Below, one piece after another: positions 1-10,000 of a DNA stretch of 37,488 nt. Origin of the DNA: Phallusia fumigata (Eukaryota; Chordata; Ascidiacea; Phlebobranchia; Ascidiidae); contig QXVZ01028630.1 in assembly GCA_008931825.1 (NCBI GenBank), positions 1 through 37,488 of the forward strand, given 5' to 3'. A model generated the notes under the pieces. It was not told the origin of the DNA. It saw nothing but the letters and a program-made list of their open reading frames with translations, and made no database searches. How positions within the stretch are numbered: the first letter of the stretch is position 1; each line of letters opens with the position of its first letter. The position numbers and the translations under genes were made by a program.

Positions 1-125
1 CAGTGACATATTTGCTTTCGTAAATTTTACTTGTGTTACTTTCAGCAATTTGAAAAGCTATATTTGCACCTTTACCTTGTAAACCCTCAACGATATTTTC
101 TCTATTACCGTTCTTTTCCGTGTAG

Positions 126-236
126 GACTTCGGTTCTGCTTATCCTCACCCTGTTATCGAGGGAAATGCACTGAGAACGAGACCAACTATGAATGCGAGT
201 GTCCGGAAGGCTTGACAGGTCAAATCTGCACCATTG
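126..236 (+). CDS. Gene A exon 1 in window: EGF-like, 6 Cys
   Basis: 111 nt, phase 1-1, after acceptor TGTAG, donor GTAAG. Six cysteines in EGF spacing: [12 protein letters not shown] then [10 protein letters not shown]-x-C. It lacks the extra Gly of the usual NGGTC loop, so it is 3 nt shorter than most. It matches gene B EGF4 (11112-11222) in length and sequence, which places it as the second EGF of module 2. Confidence 0.8.
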
Positions 237-3200
237 GTAAGTTCAATAACAAACACAAAACAAAATAATATTTGGTTGTTTATTTTACATGTATTTACAG
301 CAAACAATTTGATAGATTCGATTGACTAAAGCAGTTTTATTTTTATTTTGCGGCACCCATAGGGATTTACACTATAATAAAGAGAAAAAATTACAATTAC
401 AATAAACTTTTCCACTTTATTTAGGGGGTATAAACATCAATTAAGTCGATTTATTTTACCTGGTAAAACTTAACTTAATAGAAAAAACAAACTTTTAGCA
501 AATTGGTCGCGGCACCCCGGAAAAGCTGGGATAAGGGATCATTTAAAAAAAGCACTACGAACAACAAACTATACTTCCTCATATACATTACTTAACAGAA
601 TAAAAACTATTTTTAGGTTACGTAACGGGTGAAGAAATTTTTAGCAAAATCGAATGGGTTTCTAACACAAAAAACCTGACCATCGTGTACGACACATGCA
701 AAACTAAGAATGCTTCAAGGATTGATTTGTCAATACGTGGCCAAGTTGCAACTTTGGTTAATGTCCAGCTACAGGAAATACGTACTGGTGGTTTCATTGC
801 TTCCCTTACCAGACGCAGTGGCGACACAATCCAATGGCAACTGATTGATGTTGTTGTGAAATGGAAAGCCTACTTTGGTAAGGTTTTGAAAACACGTTTT
901 TGCTCCGAGATGTGTGAAAAGCAGTATTAAGAATAAAATCCAGTTTCCTGCCGAATATCCTGCTGGGGAAAATGAAAAAACAACAAATTGGCAACAAACT
1001 TGTAAAGTTCACAAATGCCTCATTTTCTGTCAAAAACTGTCACATACTTTTGACATTACAACATACATCATATACATTGCTTACATGTGAAACTATCATA
1101 CACTTCTTTTTTCTGGGAACATTGATGTTTTGGTCTTAATCAGTCGAAAATACTTTTCAAAGGTAATTCAATGCGTAGAACAATAACTTTACACCAGTTC
1201 ATGACGCTATGGTATCCAGGTTTACAGATTTTATATAACTCATATTAACGTCACTTTTACCGTTCTTAGATAGTCCAATCTTTGCTTCAAATCCTTGTAC
1301 ACTCAATGGTCAATGTACTAATTATTTGGACACGGTTTTTTGCGCTTGTATTGGCCGATTTACTGGAAGGTTCTGTGAAATTGGTGAGTACCTATTCAAT
1401 AAAAATTAAACTGGAAGACCTTATCTTGAACATTTCATGTTTTACCTGTTTTGTCGCGATTTTAGAGTTGCCATATTGCCATACTGAGCCGTGTACGAAT
1501 GGCGGAACATGTGTAGATACGCAAAACTACTACAAGTGCATTTGTCCTGAGGGATACGAGGGAACAAACTGTGAAAAAGGTAAATAAAACGGATTTGTCA
1601 AATGCTTTTTTTAACTTTCTTCATTTATGAAAATCTGGTGTGGCCACATTGGCCGTCTGGTCCACTTCAAACTGGCGTTTGGATTTTCAAACTTTTGCCG
1701 GGAAGCTGTTCCCTACGGGAAGGTAATATCGTAAACAATAAAGAACGTTCAGACGAAATCTTGTGTCAACTACTCGCTGCCTCTTAAGTTACTTTTTAAA
1801 TAACAAGTTCTTGCTCAATGAATCAATACTGGTTAAAGCAAATTTTATCATTATGTTTTTGAACAGCACATTTCTGACGTAAAAAGCTTATGTTACGATT
1901 AATCTAAAAAAACTCGTTTGGCAATGTAACACATTTAACAGCAGTTGCACGAAAATAAGTGAGTTTAACAGACGCAGTAATTTTTTTAAGTAGTCTTTTT
2001 TCAATCATATAATATTGTTTTTGGAGGTTATGTGCAGGGGCTCCGTCACTTCGAACCGGAACAAAGGCACATCTCCTGGAGACATCGTTCATTCCTTTTC
2101 GACGAATGCTACAGCCAAGAACCGACAAGTCTCACAGCAGAGTTAATCAGCCTTGGGAATCACACGCGGGACTATGACACTGAAGTTATTCGTTTGTACA
2201 GGAATGGATTTGACATCGCCGTGCGTCGTACACTGTATGCAAGAGACAGACGTTACGACCGTCTGTCGCTTCAGTTTACTGCTCATTTTGGTTAGTAGCC
2301 GCATAATATGTGTTTGCAGTCTTCTGTAACATTTGTTTTGCAAAATTTTGTTCGTTTCCATAGGAGAAGTTGGCACAAAATACTTCTATTTGGGGGACTA
2401 ACTTTCGAAACGAGTCAAAGCCCATATTCAGATCACAGTTCATGAGTTCTTTTGTGTCAGAACAAGTACAGATCGTGTGGAAGATTACAACATATTCAGC
2501 AGCCGTTTAACCGTTAAACTGTTAACTGTTGTAGAGACAGGGTTTTCGCCTATAATGGTAACTTTATTTTAAACATGGCGATTTCACCTTTGTCATTCTT
2601 GAAAAATAAGCTGTCTAGCGGTATCGCACATTTGTTTGCAAATGTTGATTTGGCCGTTTCTGTCTAAAAATACTCATTTTTGAAATATAGATTTAAGCAA
2701 CTCCACAAGAAACCCATGCCAAAACGGAGCACAGTGCTTTTTGAACAAACATAAGTTTTTCTGCGATTGCACTGCGCACTATAAGGGGAGGTTGTGCCAA
2801 GAAGGTAATGCAAAAACAATTTGTACGATGCACTACTTGGCACGAACTAAAGAATTTTCTATTTTCAGAGATTCGTAACTGTTCTGCAATGCCGTGTAGA
2901 AACGGTGCTGTGTGTAAGGATAGAAGGAATGGATTCAGGTGTTCTTGCAGTGACGGATATACAGGCAAAGATTGCTCTTTAAGTAGGTTTCTTACGGAAA
3001 GAATACACTTACATCGTAGGACTTTTTTTCTGCAATAGAATTATGGCTTACCACAGAAAAAATATAAAGCAATTTACGCTTGGTGGTGGTAGAAACCTTT
3101 TCAAATATGTTTGTTGGTAACGATTTTTCTCATGGCGAATGAGGGAACAAAATAAGAAAATAGATTTCTTTACTAATACATAGAGTAGACAAATATGTAA

Positions 3201-6200
3201 TAAAACTCGGCAATTACAGGGATATGTTCAAGGTAGAATACCTGGCTATTCTAGAATAGTTGTTTCAAATCTAGAATATCGAATCAAAGTCTTACATTAA
3301 TTTTGGCAGAATGACACAAAATTGCATGTAACAAAACAACAGGACTGTTTATTTAACTTTTAAAAGGTACCGCATTCTTTCTATAACTTCTCCTGTAATC
3401 AACGGCGATTTTCCTTATAATGTCTAAACAATGACAGACGTGCAGTCCTTAAAGTTACGTGTGAAGTTTAAAAAAACATTTGTAAGCAAAAAGCCTGAGG
3501 CTGCTACTGTTTTTCGCCCTGAGCCCACCACAAAGTTACAACTGAAACGAGATGCGCAATCAGTGACGCATCTGAATTTTTGCTGATGGTGCAGAAAATC
3601 GTTGCGATCGTCCCGTTATTTAGTTGCACCCGTGTGTTGTTATTATTCGCTGTCATGTTGAACACGCGCGACTTGCAATTTGCCAAAAAGGAATTGAACA
3701 GCGTTGCATGGGCGCTGTTGCGTCTGTGAAAGTCACTCGCATACACACAAAAGACTGACGAATTGCGCACGCTCGTTTGCACGCCGTTTTTGATGAAATA
3801 ATATCGGTTCCAATTACCAGATATAAACGGCAGATTTCCTTAGGATTCGATATTCTACTTTGAACAGGGAGAATGTGTCGGGTAATTCTCGCGCCGTAAC
3901 TTAGACTGAACCTTTGCTTTTCATTACGTGACGTTTTGCTGATTTTGGTCTAGTATATGGATGTTCAAAGTAGAATATCGAATCCGAAGGATTCGAATCC
4001 ACATTTGCCGTTTATACAGGGTAATAGCAACCGATATTATTTTATTCAAAACAGCGTGTAAACTAGCGGGCGTAATTTGTCGTTGATTGTGGAACTCGTT
4101 TTAGTTGCACATTTGTGATGCAGTCGGGGCGGAAAATAGTAGTTGCCCTAATGTCTCACTGAAAAACGGTTTTACAACCTTCGCGCGTTACGAATCTGAT
4201 ATACTGGATTCAAAACAACTATTTTAAAATAGCTATTCTACTTTGTACCTAGTATTTGGTTAGCGCAGTGGGTCCTAACCTATTATGATGCATTCTCCTC
4301 TTTGGAAACTTTCATTACTCCTACTAGACAAAAAGTAATATAATTAGTGATGAATCAAAGCTTCGGTTTACCGAATTTGTTCGGCCGAATCAGTGATTTT
4401 GACGAAGATTCGGTTTCGGTCCGAACCTAATTTACGCGATTCGGTGCATCACTAAATACAATGTAATATTAAAGATTTTAAAACCCCTGGTCTTCCTAAA
4501 CGATGCCCAAGTGAACCGAATCGCGTTAATTAGGTTCGGCAAACCGAAGCTTTGGTACATCACTAATTTGCGCTTCATAACGTTCTAACGTTGCGCAACT
4601 ATTTCCGGCTTGTCGATCGATTTAGTGCTTTTGTGTCGCTATGCTTTTTTTCACCAAGCAAAATAAACTCAACTTAACTTATCCAATAACTTCCTCCCCA
4701 ATTTCTCCACGGTTGGAAACTACTGGGTTGTCGGATGTTGTAACATCCCAAACGATCAACAAAATCTTTAAAACACTTGGTTTTATTTCAAACAATTTAA
4801 GTGACTGACTGTTTTTTACAGAATTTCTCAACGGAACTTACGCTGCTGGTCGATTTTATGGTCGCAAGAACAAAAAATTAATTAAAGTTGCTTATGAAAG
4901 TTGTCACCAGGGTCTGGCTCAAAAAGTTACTGCCACTGCTATTGGTGACAGTGAACTTCTGCGTTGGTATAGAGTAAACAAAATAAAAATCAAACCGTAC
5001 GGATTTGATGCGGAAGTCAGAAGGACTGGCGGGAGTCATTCAATAGTCCTAGTAGACTGGAAGGCGTATTTCGGTAAGATTAAACATTGTGGGTTGTCTT
5101 TTACAATCCTTACAGTTTTAGCAATATGATACAAGCCAGTTCTTGTACATTTTCTACGTTTCGACAAACTGATGACGACAACAGCGTTTGTAGAAACGTA
5201 GAAAATGTTTTACACACAAGTACTGCCTTGTGTCTTCTTATTGGGTCTGCAGTTTTGTTTGTTAGGCATTTATCTTAACCAAAGTGAAAATGAGAAAGCG
5301 CGAAAAACAATTTCTGTGTCAAGTACGAGAATGAATTAAAAGTAAATGTAGCTAATGCTTCTAACACTGCGACGTCTTTAGTTGTGATATTACCTTTTTT
5401 CACCCGTCCGTATTTTTAGTTTCAGATCGATGGTAACCCTGATTTTTGCTGACAATAGATCCTCAAAATAATATAAAATCCTCTGGTTTGAAAAAGTTGC
5501 TTTCGACTTACATAATGATGTAGCAGTTATCAAACCAGTACAACAATTTGTAGTATTCCACCAAACTAATTAAGTGACTTAGAAAAAGTTTCGCTTTTTT
5601 AGAAATACTAGATCGCCTATACAGACATTTAAGTAACGGATTCATTTGCTTAAACAGGTGGAAGTGCCTGGGAAAACAATTACTGTGGCAACGGTGGAAC
5701 TTGTCAGAACACCTTGGATGGATTAAAGTGTTCTTGTCCTCCTGGATTTATTGGGTCTAAGTGCGAAAGAGGTAAGAAAAACTAAGACTCGATATGTCTT
5801 GATTGAGTGGCGAGTCTTGCGTTGAGGTAATTTGTATGTGAAGGATCAATGTACTGTAGAAGTGTTTTTCAACCATGATGCCTTTTGCAGTTCTCGGGGG
5901 TTGCCGCGACCAACTTTCTAGAACTGTTTGTTAATTAAGTTCAGTATTACCAGCTGTGACGGTAAATAATGCTTACAAACTGACTTGATTGATGTCTATC
6001 CCTCATGTAATTGCCGCATAAGTCTCTATGGTTGTCGCGATTTATAACTCTCAGCAAAAGAATGCCGCTAAATATAACCAGCGAATATCAAAAGTTTATG
6101 TACCAAAAGGAAACAGCCTCAATGGGAATTCGATAGGTTACAGTTATATCGACATCATGGTTAGGATCATGTTTTATTTCAGTCGACCTTTGCCAACCCA

Positions 6201-6586
6201 ATCCATGTCTTAATGGTGGCACTTGTACGAATGGTGACAAACGTGGCTTCCAGTGCGAATGTCCAAACGGTTTTGTTGGAAGGAATTGTTCTGTTGGTAA
6301 ATTTTTCTTTCCTTTTTTTAAAGTAAATTATGACCACTACCCGATAGTTTTAACCATATTTTTGTTTCGATTGAATATGGTTCGTAACGGGTTCAAGCGA
6401 CCTATATAAAATGATGAGTACAATGGTTTACATTTTTTAACAGACAATCTCTTGACTTTTAACCACAAAATAAGCAATTTAAGTGTAGACATTTTCCAAA
6501 CCATTTTTTTTTATTTTGCAGACATTTCTCACATAGATCAATTCAACTCTACAATATTTAGTGATTTTACTCGACCGCCTAAATAG
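126..6586 (+). CDS. Gene A (3' part): lectin-like/EGF mosaic protein, 11 exons
   Basis: Spliced model join(126-236, 617-877, 1270-1383, 1466-1579, 2027-2290, 2691-2804, 2869-2982, 4822-5073, 5658-5771, 6183-6296, 6522-6586). It encodes about 544 aa in window; the 5' end lies upstream. Order is EGF, then three lectin-EGF-EGF modules, then a 21-residue tail ending in TAG. Every exon boundary is phase 1 with AG/GT ends, and no exon contains an in-frame stop. The exon series is colinear with the last 11 exons of gene B, so the missing 5' part should be a signal peptide, two lectin-like exons and three EGFs. No transmembrane segment or GPI-type tail is visible at the C-terminus, so the product is likely secreted. 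The EGF calls are strong; the lectin fold is a best guess from motif spacing. Confidence 0.8.
617..877 (+). CDS. Gene A lectin-like exon, module 3
   Basis: 261 nt (87 codons), phase 1-1. Motifs in order: VYDTC near residue 30, [10 protein letters not shown] in the middle, VKWKAYFG at the end. It has one Cys. It is almost identical to gene B 11523-11783, with the same length, pointing to recent duplication or gene conversion. The GF-(x)n-W-x-A-x-G ending resembles H-type lectin domains; no profile search was possible. Confidence 0.75.
1270..1383 (+). CDS. Gene A EGF-like exon, 5 Cys, module 3
   Basis: 114 nt, phase 1-1. Cys pattern is [29 protein letters not shown]. The first EGF cysteine is replaced by residues of a SN-P-C lead-in. 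The acceptor is CGTTCTTAG and the donor GTGAG. It pairs with gene B 12055-12171. Confidence 0.8.
1466..1579 (+). CDS. Gene A EGF-like exon, 6 Cys, module 3
   Basis: 114 nt, phase 1-1, separated from the previous EGF by only an 82-nt intron. Canonical [16 protein letters not shown]-x8[12 protein letters not shown]. The same exon in gene B is 12272-12385, starting with the identical LPYCHT. Confidence 0.85.
2027..2290 (+). CDS. Gene A lectin-like exon, module 4
   Basis: 264 nt (88 codons). The acceptor is TTTGGAG at 2026. A second AG at 2037 would break the phase, so 2027 is preferred, and it aligns with gene B 13271. Motifs: [15 protein letters not shown], and a terminal FTAHFG in which the usual Trp is Phe. 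It has a single Cys and an N-H-T sequon. It is the more divergent lectin subtype, shared with gene B module 4. Confidence 0.72.
2691..2804 (+). CDS. Gene A EGF-like exon, 5 Cys, module 4
   Basis: 114 nt, phase 1-1, acceptor ATATAG. Pattern NPC-QNGAQ-C-x8[12 protein letters not shown], lacking Cys1. An N-S-T sequon lies in the leader. It corresponds to gene B 14079-14195. Confidence 0.8.
2869..2982 (+). CDS. Gene A EGF-like exon, 6 Cys, module 4
   Basis: 114 nt, after a 64-nt intron, the shortest in the window. Pattern [13 protein letters not shown]-x8[12 protein letters not shown]. The acceptor is TTTTCAG and the donor GTAGG. It corresponds to gene B 14520-14633. Confidence 0.85.
   Translation, partial: RFVTVLQCRVETVLCVRIEGMDSGVLAVTDIQAKIAL
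3229..4250. mobile_element. Large foldback element (about 1 kb)
   Basis: The left end (CAAGGTAGAATACCTGGCTATTC...) is mirrored by the right end (...AGCTATTCTACTTTGTACC). Inside, 3790-3870 mirrors 3958-4055 (shared TCGATATTCTACTTTGAACA). It lies in the longest gene A intron. Confidence 0.65.
4345..4565. mobile_element. MITE with TAGTGATG termini (221 bp)
   Basis: TAGTGATGAATCAAAGCTTCGG at the left is mirrored by CCGAAGCTTTGGTACATCACTA at the right, and most of the interior is also palindromic (ACCTAATT-ACGCGATTCGG). No clear target duplication seen. Confidence 0.75.
4822..5073 (+). CDS. Gene A lectin-like exon, module 5
   Basis: 252 nt (84 codons), acceptor TTTTTTACAG. Motifs: [30 protein letters not shown]; one Cys and one N-G-T sequon near the start. 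It corresponds to gene B 15015-15278, with a slightly shorter loop before the terminal motif. Confidence 0.75.
5131..5232. mobile_element. Foldback element
   Basis: ACAAGCCAGTTCTTGTACATTTTCTACGTTTCGACAAAC is mirrored by GTTTGTAGAAACGTAGAAAATG... ACAAGTACTGCCTTGT. Same family as 14218-14418. Confidence 0.7.
5658..5771 (+). CDS. Gene A EGF-like exon, 5 Cys, module 5
   Basis: 114 nt, acceptor AAACAG, donor GTAAG. Pattern [28 protein letters not shown]. Cys1 is absent. It is close to gene B 15926-16039. Confidence 0.82.
6183..6296 (+). CDS. Gene A EGF-like exon, 6 Cys, module 5
   Basis: 114 nt. Pattern [13 protein letters not shown]-x9[12 protein letters not shown]. It is nearly identical to gene B 16225-16338 at the DNA level, and the match extends into the upstream intron (GGATCATGTTTT), so the duplication or conversion tract crosses the splice site. 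Confidence 0.83.
6522..6586 (+). CDS. Gene A last exon: short C-terminal tail and stop
   Basis: Starts after TTTTGCAG with D-I-S-H-I and ends TAG at 6584-6586. Gene B's last exon starts D-I-S-Q-I, which supports the call. The tail is polar, with one N-S-T sequon and no hydrophobic anchor. Confidence 0.7.
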
Positions 6587-6785
6587 TTGGTCATTTTGTA
6601 ATGGCGAATTGTATTAAAAAGTGACATTGCAAAAGGAACACTTACATGTGACACTTGATACTGTACATAATTTTGAAGCATTGCAGTGTTTGACATTTAC
6701 ATTACACACAAATCATTGTTTTTACTTACTTTTTGGTTCCTTAACATTCTTTAGCTGGAAAACATTAATTTGCTCGTAATGTAGC

Positions 6786-6791
6786 AATAAA
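6786..6791 (+). promoter_or_regulatory. Candidate poly(A) signal of gene A
   Basis: AATAAA 200 nt after the gene A stop and 160 nt before the gene B ATG. ATTAAA near 6612 is an alternative. Confidence 0.4.
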
Positions 6792-6925
6792 TATCAAAGC
6801 CAATGTCGAAAATGATAGTTTGCTTGACACAAAAAACCCTTTCGAGGTGCACTTGAAGCTGCAAGAAAAAGGTTTTCATGCCTTTCTCGCCAGTTTGCCA
6901 CTAAAATCGGATTTGTTGCGATAAA

Positions 6926-6951
6926 TTTGCAGAACAGCACAACGTTGCAAA
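6926..6951 (+). promoter_or_regulatory. Conserved leader of gene B, possible splice-leader acceptor
   Basis: TTTGCAG followed by AACAGCACAACGTTGCAAA just before the ATG. The same leader precedes gene C (20926 and 22473) with one mismatch in 35 nt including the first codons, and a decayed form lies at 17027. TTTGCAG could be a 3' splice site for cis- or trans-splicing (spliced leaders are known in tunicates), or simply a conserved 5' UTR. Confidence 0.45.
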
Positions 6952-7015
6952 ATGTCGAGAATCGTAAAACTGTTGATGCTACTTGCTTTAGCTAAATTGG
7001 GCATTGGCAAACAAA
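6952..7015 (+). CDS. Gene B exon 1: signal peptide
   Basis: Encodes [19 protein letters not shown] then K-Q and one base (phase 1), donor GTGAGT. It shows a basic n-region, a Leu-rich core and small residues at the likely cleavage site, a classic secretion signal. Gene C has the homologous exon (MSRFVNLVFVLAL...), which confirms the start. Confidence 0.85.
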
Positions 7016-10000
7016 GTGAGTACTGTTTTCAATTTACTAAACAACGATTTAATTTAAATTCTGTAAATAGCAAATGTAATCATCTAGTTAAAAAATGAAA
7101 TTATAAATCTTTAAAGCTCAATAACTGTTCAACAGTTTAAGCTCAATGTCTTTTTTGTGCCCTATTGCTTTTGTTTGAAACATATCTAAATTGATGTATC
7201 GTAATAACATTTTGCCTCCTAAATGATGCATGGATAACACGATTTTGGTTTATTATAAGCTTGCATCAACAGCTTAAATTAAGAGTCTCTAACGTCTGTT
7301 TGAAAAATGTAACAAAACTATCTCTTTGAATGATTACCATGTATCACATCTAATTTGCAGACTGTTTTAATAGCAGGTTAATCGAAGGTAAACTAAAGTG
7401 ATAAAATTTGCTTGTTCAATAGCTTACATGACTAAGCGTTTTGTGACGTTTAATTTCAAGTTCCTCTTTTAATGACATAGTTTTTGGCAACAGAAAGCGA
7501 GTAATGCCTGAAAAGCGACTGTAACAAATTACTGTTTGCAGTTTTGCTATAGGTTTGTAAACCAAGTTCCTGCAGTATTCCTTTCCAAAATTTCCGAGGA
7601 CTTTGTGACACTTAATTGAACGCATACATCCAATTAAGTGCCGTTTTAAATAGCATACCTTTAAGCAACAGGAAGCAATTAAATCCTAAAATCTCACTGT
7701 AGTTCCCCCACGAAAGAATTTAGTGCAAAGTTCATGTTTTCCAACTTTGCAATCGATTTAAACAGATTCTTGCACTTCTATCTGATCGATTGAAGGGCTT
7801 GTGCATTGCCTCGTGAATTCTTTTCAAATTTCTAACTTGCGTTGAATTACATGATCGCTACAAATGCTTGTGTCTGAGAGAGCTACGTGTTTAAATCGCA
7901 TGATTAGGTAGCAAACTGCGTTGAGCATTGACACAAGTTTTAAGTACTGTATTAGCGATGAAATGTTGGGTAGTTTTGTCATTACAATGTCATGTAATTA
8001 AAGACTAATGTGTACTTCGGTCATAGTAACAGTTTACACAAATGTAACAAGTTATAACTTCATTATGAATAAAAATGATAAATATCTTTAGCGTTTATCT
8101 AACAAAAAAATGTAACGCCTATAGAGTGTGCTGATAAATAAGCTCTTGTGAACACTGGTAATAAAACAACAACATTTCGTTTTGAAGCCTTGGCTTTAAG
8201 AAAATTACACTTGCAGGTACAGACAATAATTAAGCTTTGATTTGCGTTTAGAGCACATTGCTGGAGAACAAGAATTCAATTTTACACCCGAACGTACTGG
8301 AAGTATTACGATTGTGTATGACAGCTGTAAAGCAGTAAAAGCTACAAAGGTCAATGTTTCAATTCCTAACGGCATATCCGGTTCCGAGGAATTTCTAGTG
8401 ACACAGATAAACCTGTGGGGATTTGTTGCCAAGTTGCCAAGCAAATTGATCGCCGACAGAAATGTGTCCAGTATAACAGTGCAATGGAAAGCCTATTTTG
8501 GTAAGTCCAAAGTGATTTAGTTTGTTTTGTTAGTTTGTACTAATTTTATTGTGTGTTTTCGAGATCCGCTGCATTTTTACTCTAATCCATGTTGGAATTA
8601 CGGAGCATGCAGGAATACAGTGGATGGGTTTGTTTGCACTTGTAAAGGAAGATATACAGGAAGACTTTGCGAAATTTGTAAGTTAAAATTCGCCAACGTT
8701 ATTTGGCACTGATGATAACCCAGTTTTAAATCACAGAAAACGTTATTACAATTCTTTACCTTAGGTTCAGTGACGATTATTCAAACTCCTTGAAAAGCTG
8801 TAAAACTCTAACAGGAATGGGGCACTCTTATTACATTCAACGCACACAGTGTTTCAAACACCAAATTTTATACTGAAGTTCGATATAGGTACCAATGCGT
8901 ATGTAATTGGCCCATGAATTCGCGATACTTATTTGAATGCAAAAATTTCCCATTTCTATTCCGTTATGTTGCAGGTAAAAGTACAACGATTCAAAATGTT
9001 TACTTTCGATTTAGTTTCAGCTCAGTATATACTCACGAGTTTTCACGATCGACACTTTTCATATTTTGCACCATTTTCTTACATTTAATTTTGCATTCAA
9101 AATGTACACTGAGAGATAACTAATTGGGCAACAAAAGCACTAAAGTGTCGCTGCTCATTTTATTCTTTTATTAGTTTTTGACATAAACAGGGAACTGTAC
9201 CTTATTTTCCGCTACGCGTCTGAGTTTCAATTAGAATTGCTCAGTTCCTACGTTTCCTGACCGTTCAATCTATTGCAGATGTTCCTGGTTGTGCATCGAA
9301 TCCTTGTAAGAACAATGGCACGTGTGTGGATACACAGACGGATTTTTATTGTCAGTGCACCAAACACTTTGGCGGTCCGCACTGCAATGTTGGTCAGTTT
9401 TTTTGTGAGAAAATTTATCACAAAAATTGTGGATTTTTAATGAATGGATTTTTAAGTCTGGAAATGTAAAGTGTCAAAAAACTTTTATCATTTGAAATGT
9501 TGACAACTGCAGCTGTACTTTGGGCCAAATTTTAATCATAAAAATGGCAATAAAAATAACTTAAATAAAGCAGAAACGCAGATGAAAGTGGATTGTTAGA
9601 CTCCTAATGAACGTAGGCCATTCAGGCATTGCTGTTTCGTCCCAATGACAAGAAAAGCTTGTTTTTTGTTTTCACCAGAGCCAGGATTTAGCACCACTGT
9701 TAAGATTCCCGCAAATTATGTGACTGAGCCTCCTTTCAGTTTGGTACGAAACATTACTTATAATAATTGCCACAAGGGGGTGGCAAAACGAGTCGATACA
9801 AGTGTTAGAGGGGCATATTGGTTGGCTGACACTTTCAACTCATCTGTACTCGGTATATACCCATGGGGATTTCAGGTCGAAGTGTGGAGAACTGACCGTG
9901 ACTTTGGATGGGGTCAGTTTGATGTCCAACTCCATTACAGGGCCATATTTGGTGAGTAAAATCGTCGGCAACGAAAGTTTTAAGATTAATATATGGCCTT

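Noticed and set aside
5169-5195. CTGATGA...GAAAC as a third hammerhead
   Set aside because: The core words are present, but stem II needs a bulge and no cleavage triplet or stem I pairing is found; kept only as a possible relic.
5840-5935. hAT element starting AGTGTTTTTCAACC
   Set aside because: The left end looks right, but no matching right end or target duplication was found.
6522-6586. Membrane anchor or GPI signal at the gene A and gene B C-termini
   Set aside because: The tails are 13-21 residues and polar, with no hydrophobic stretch.
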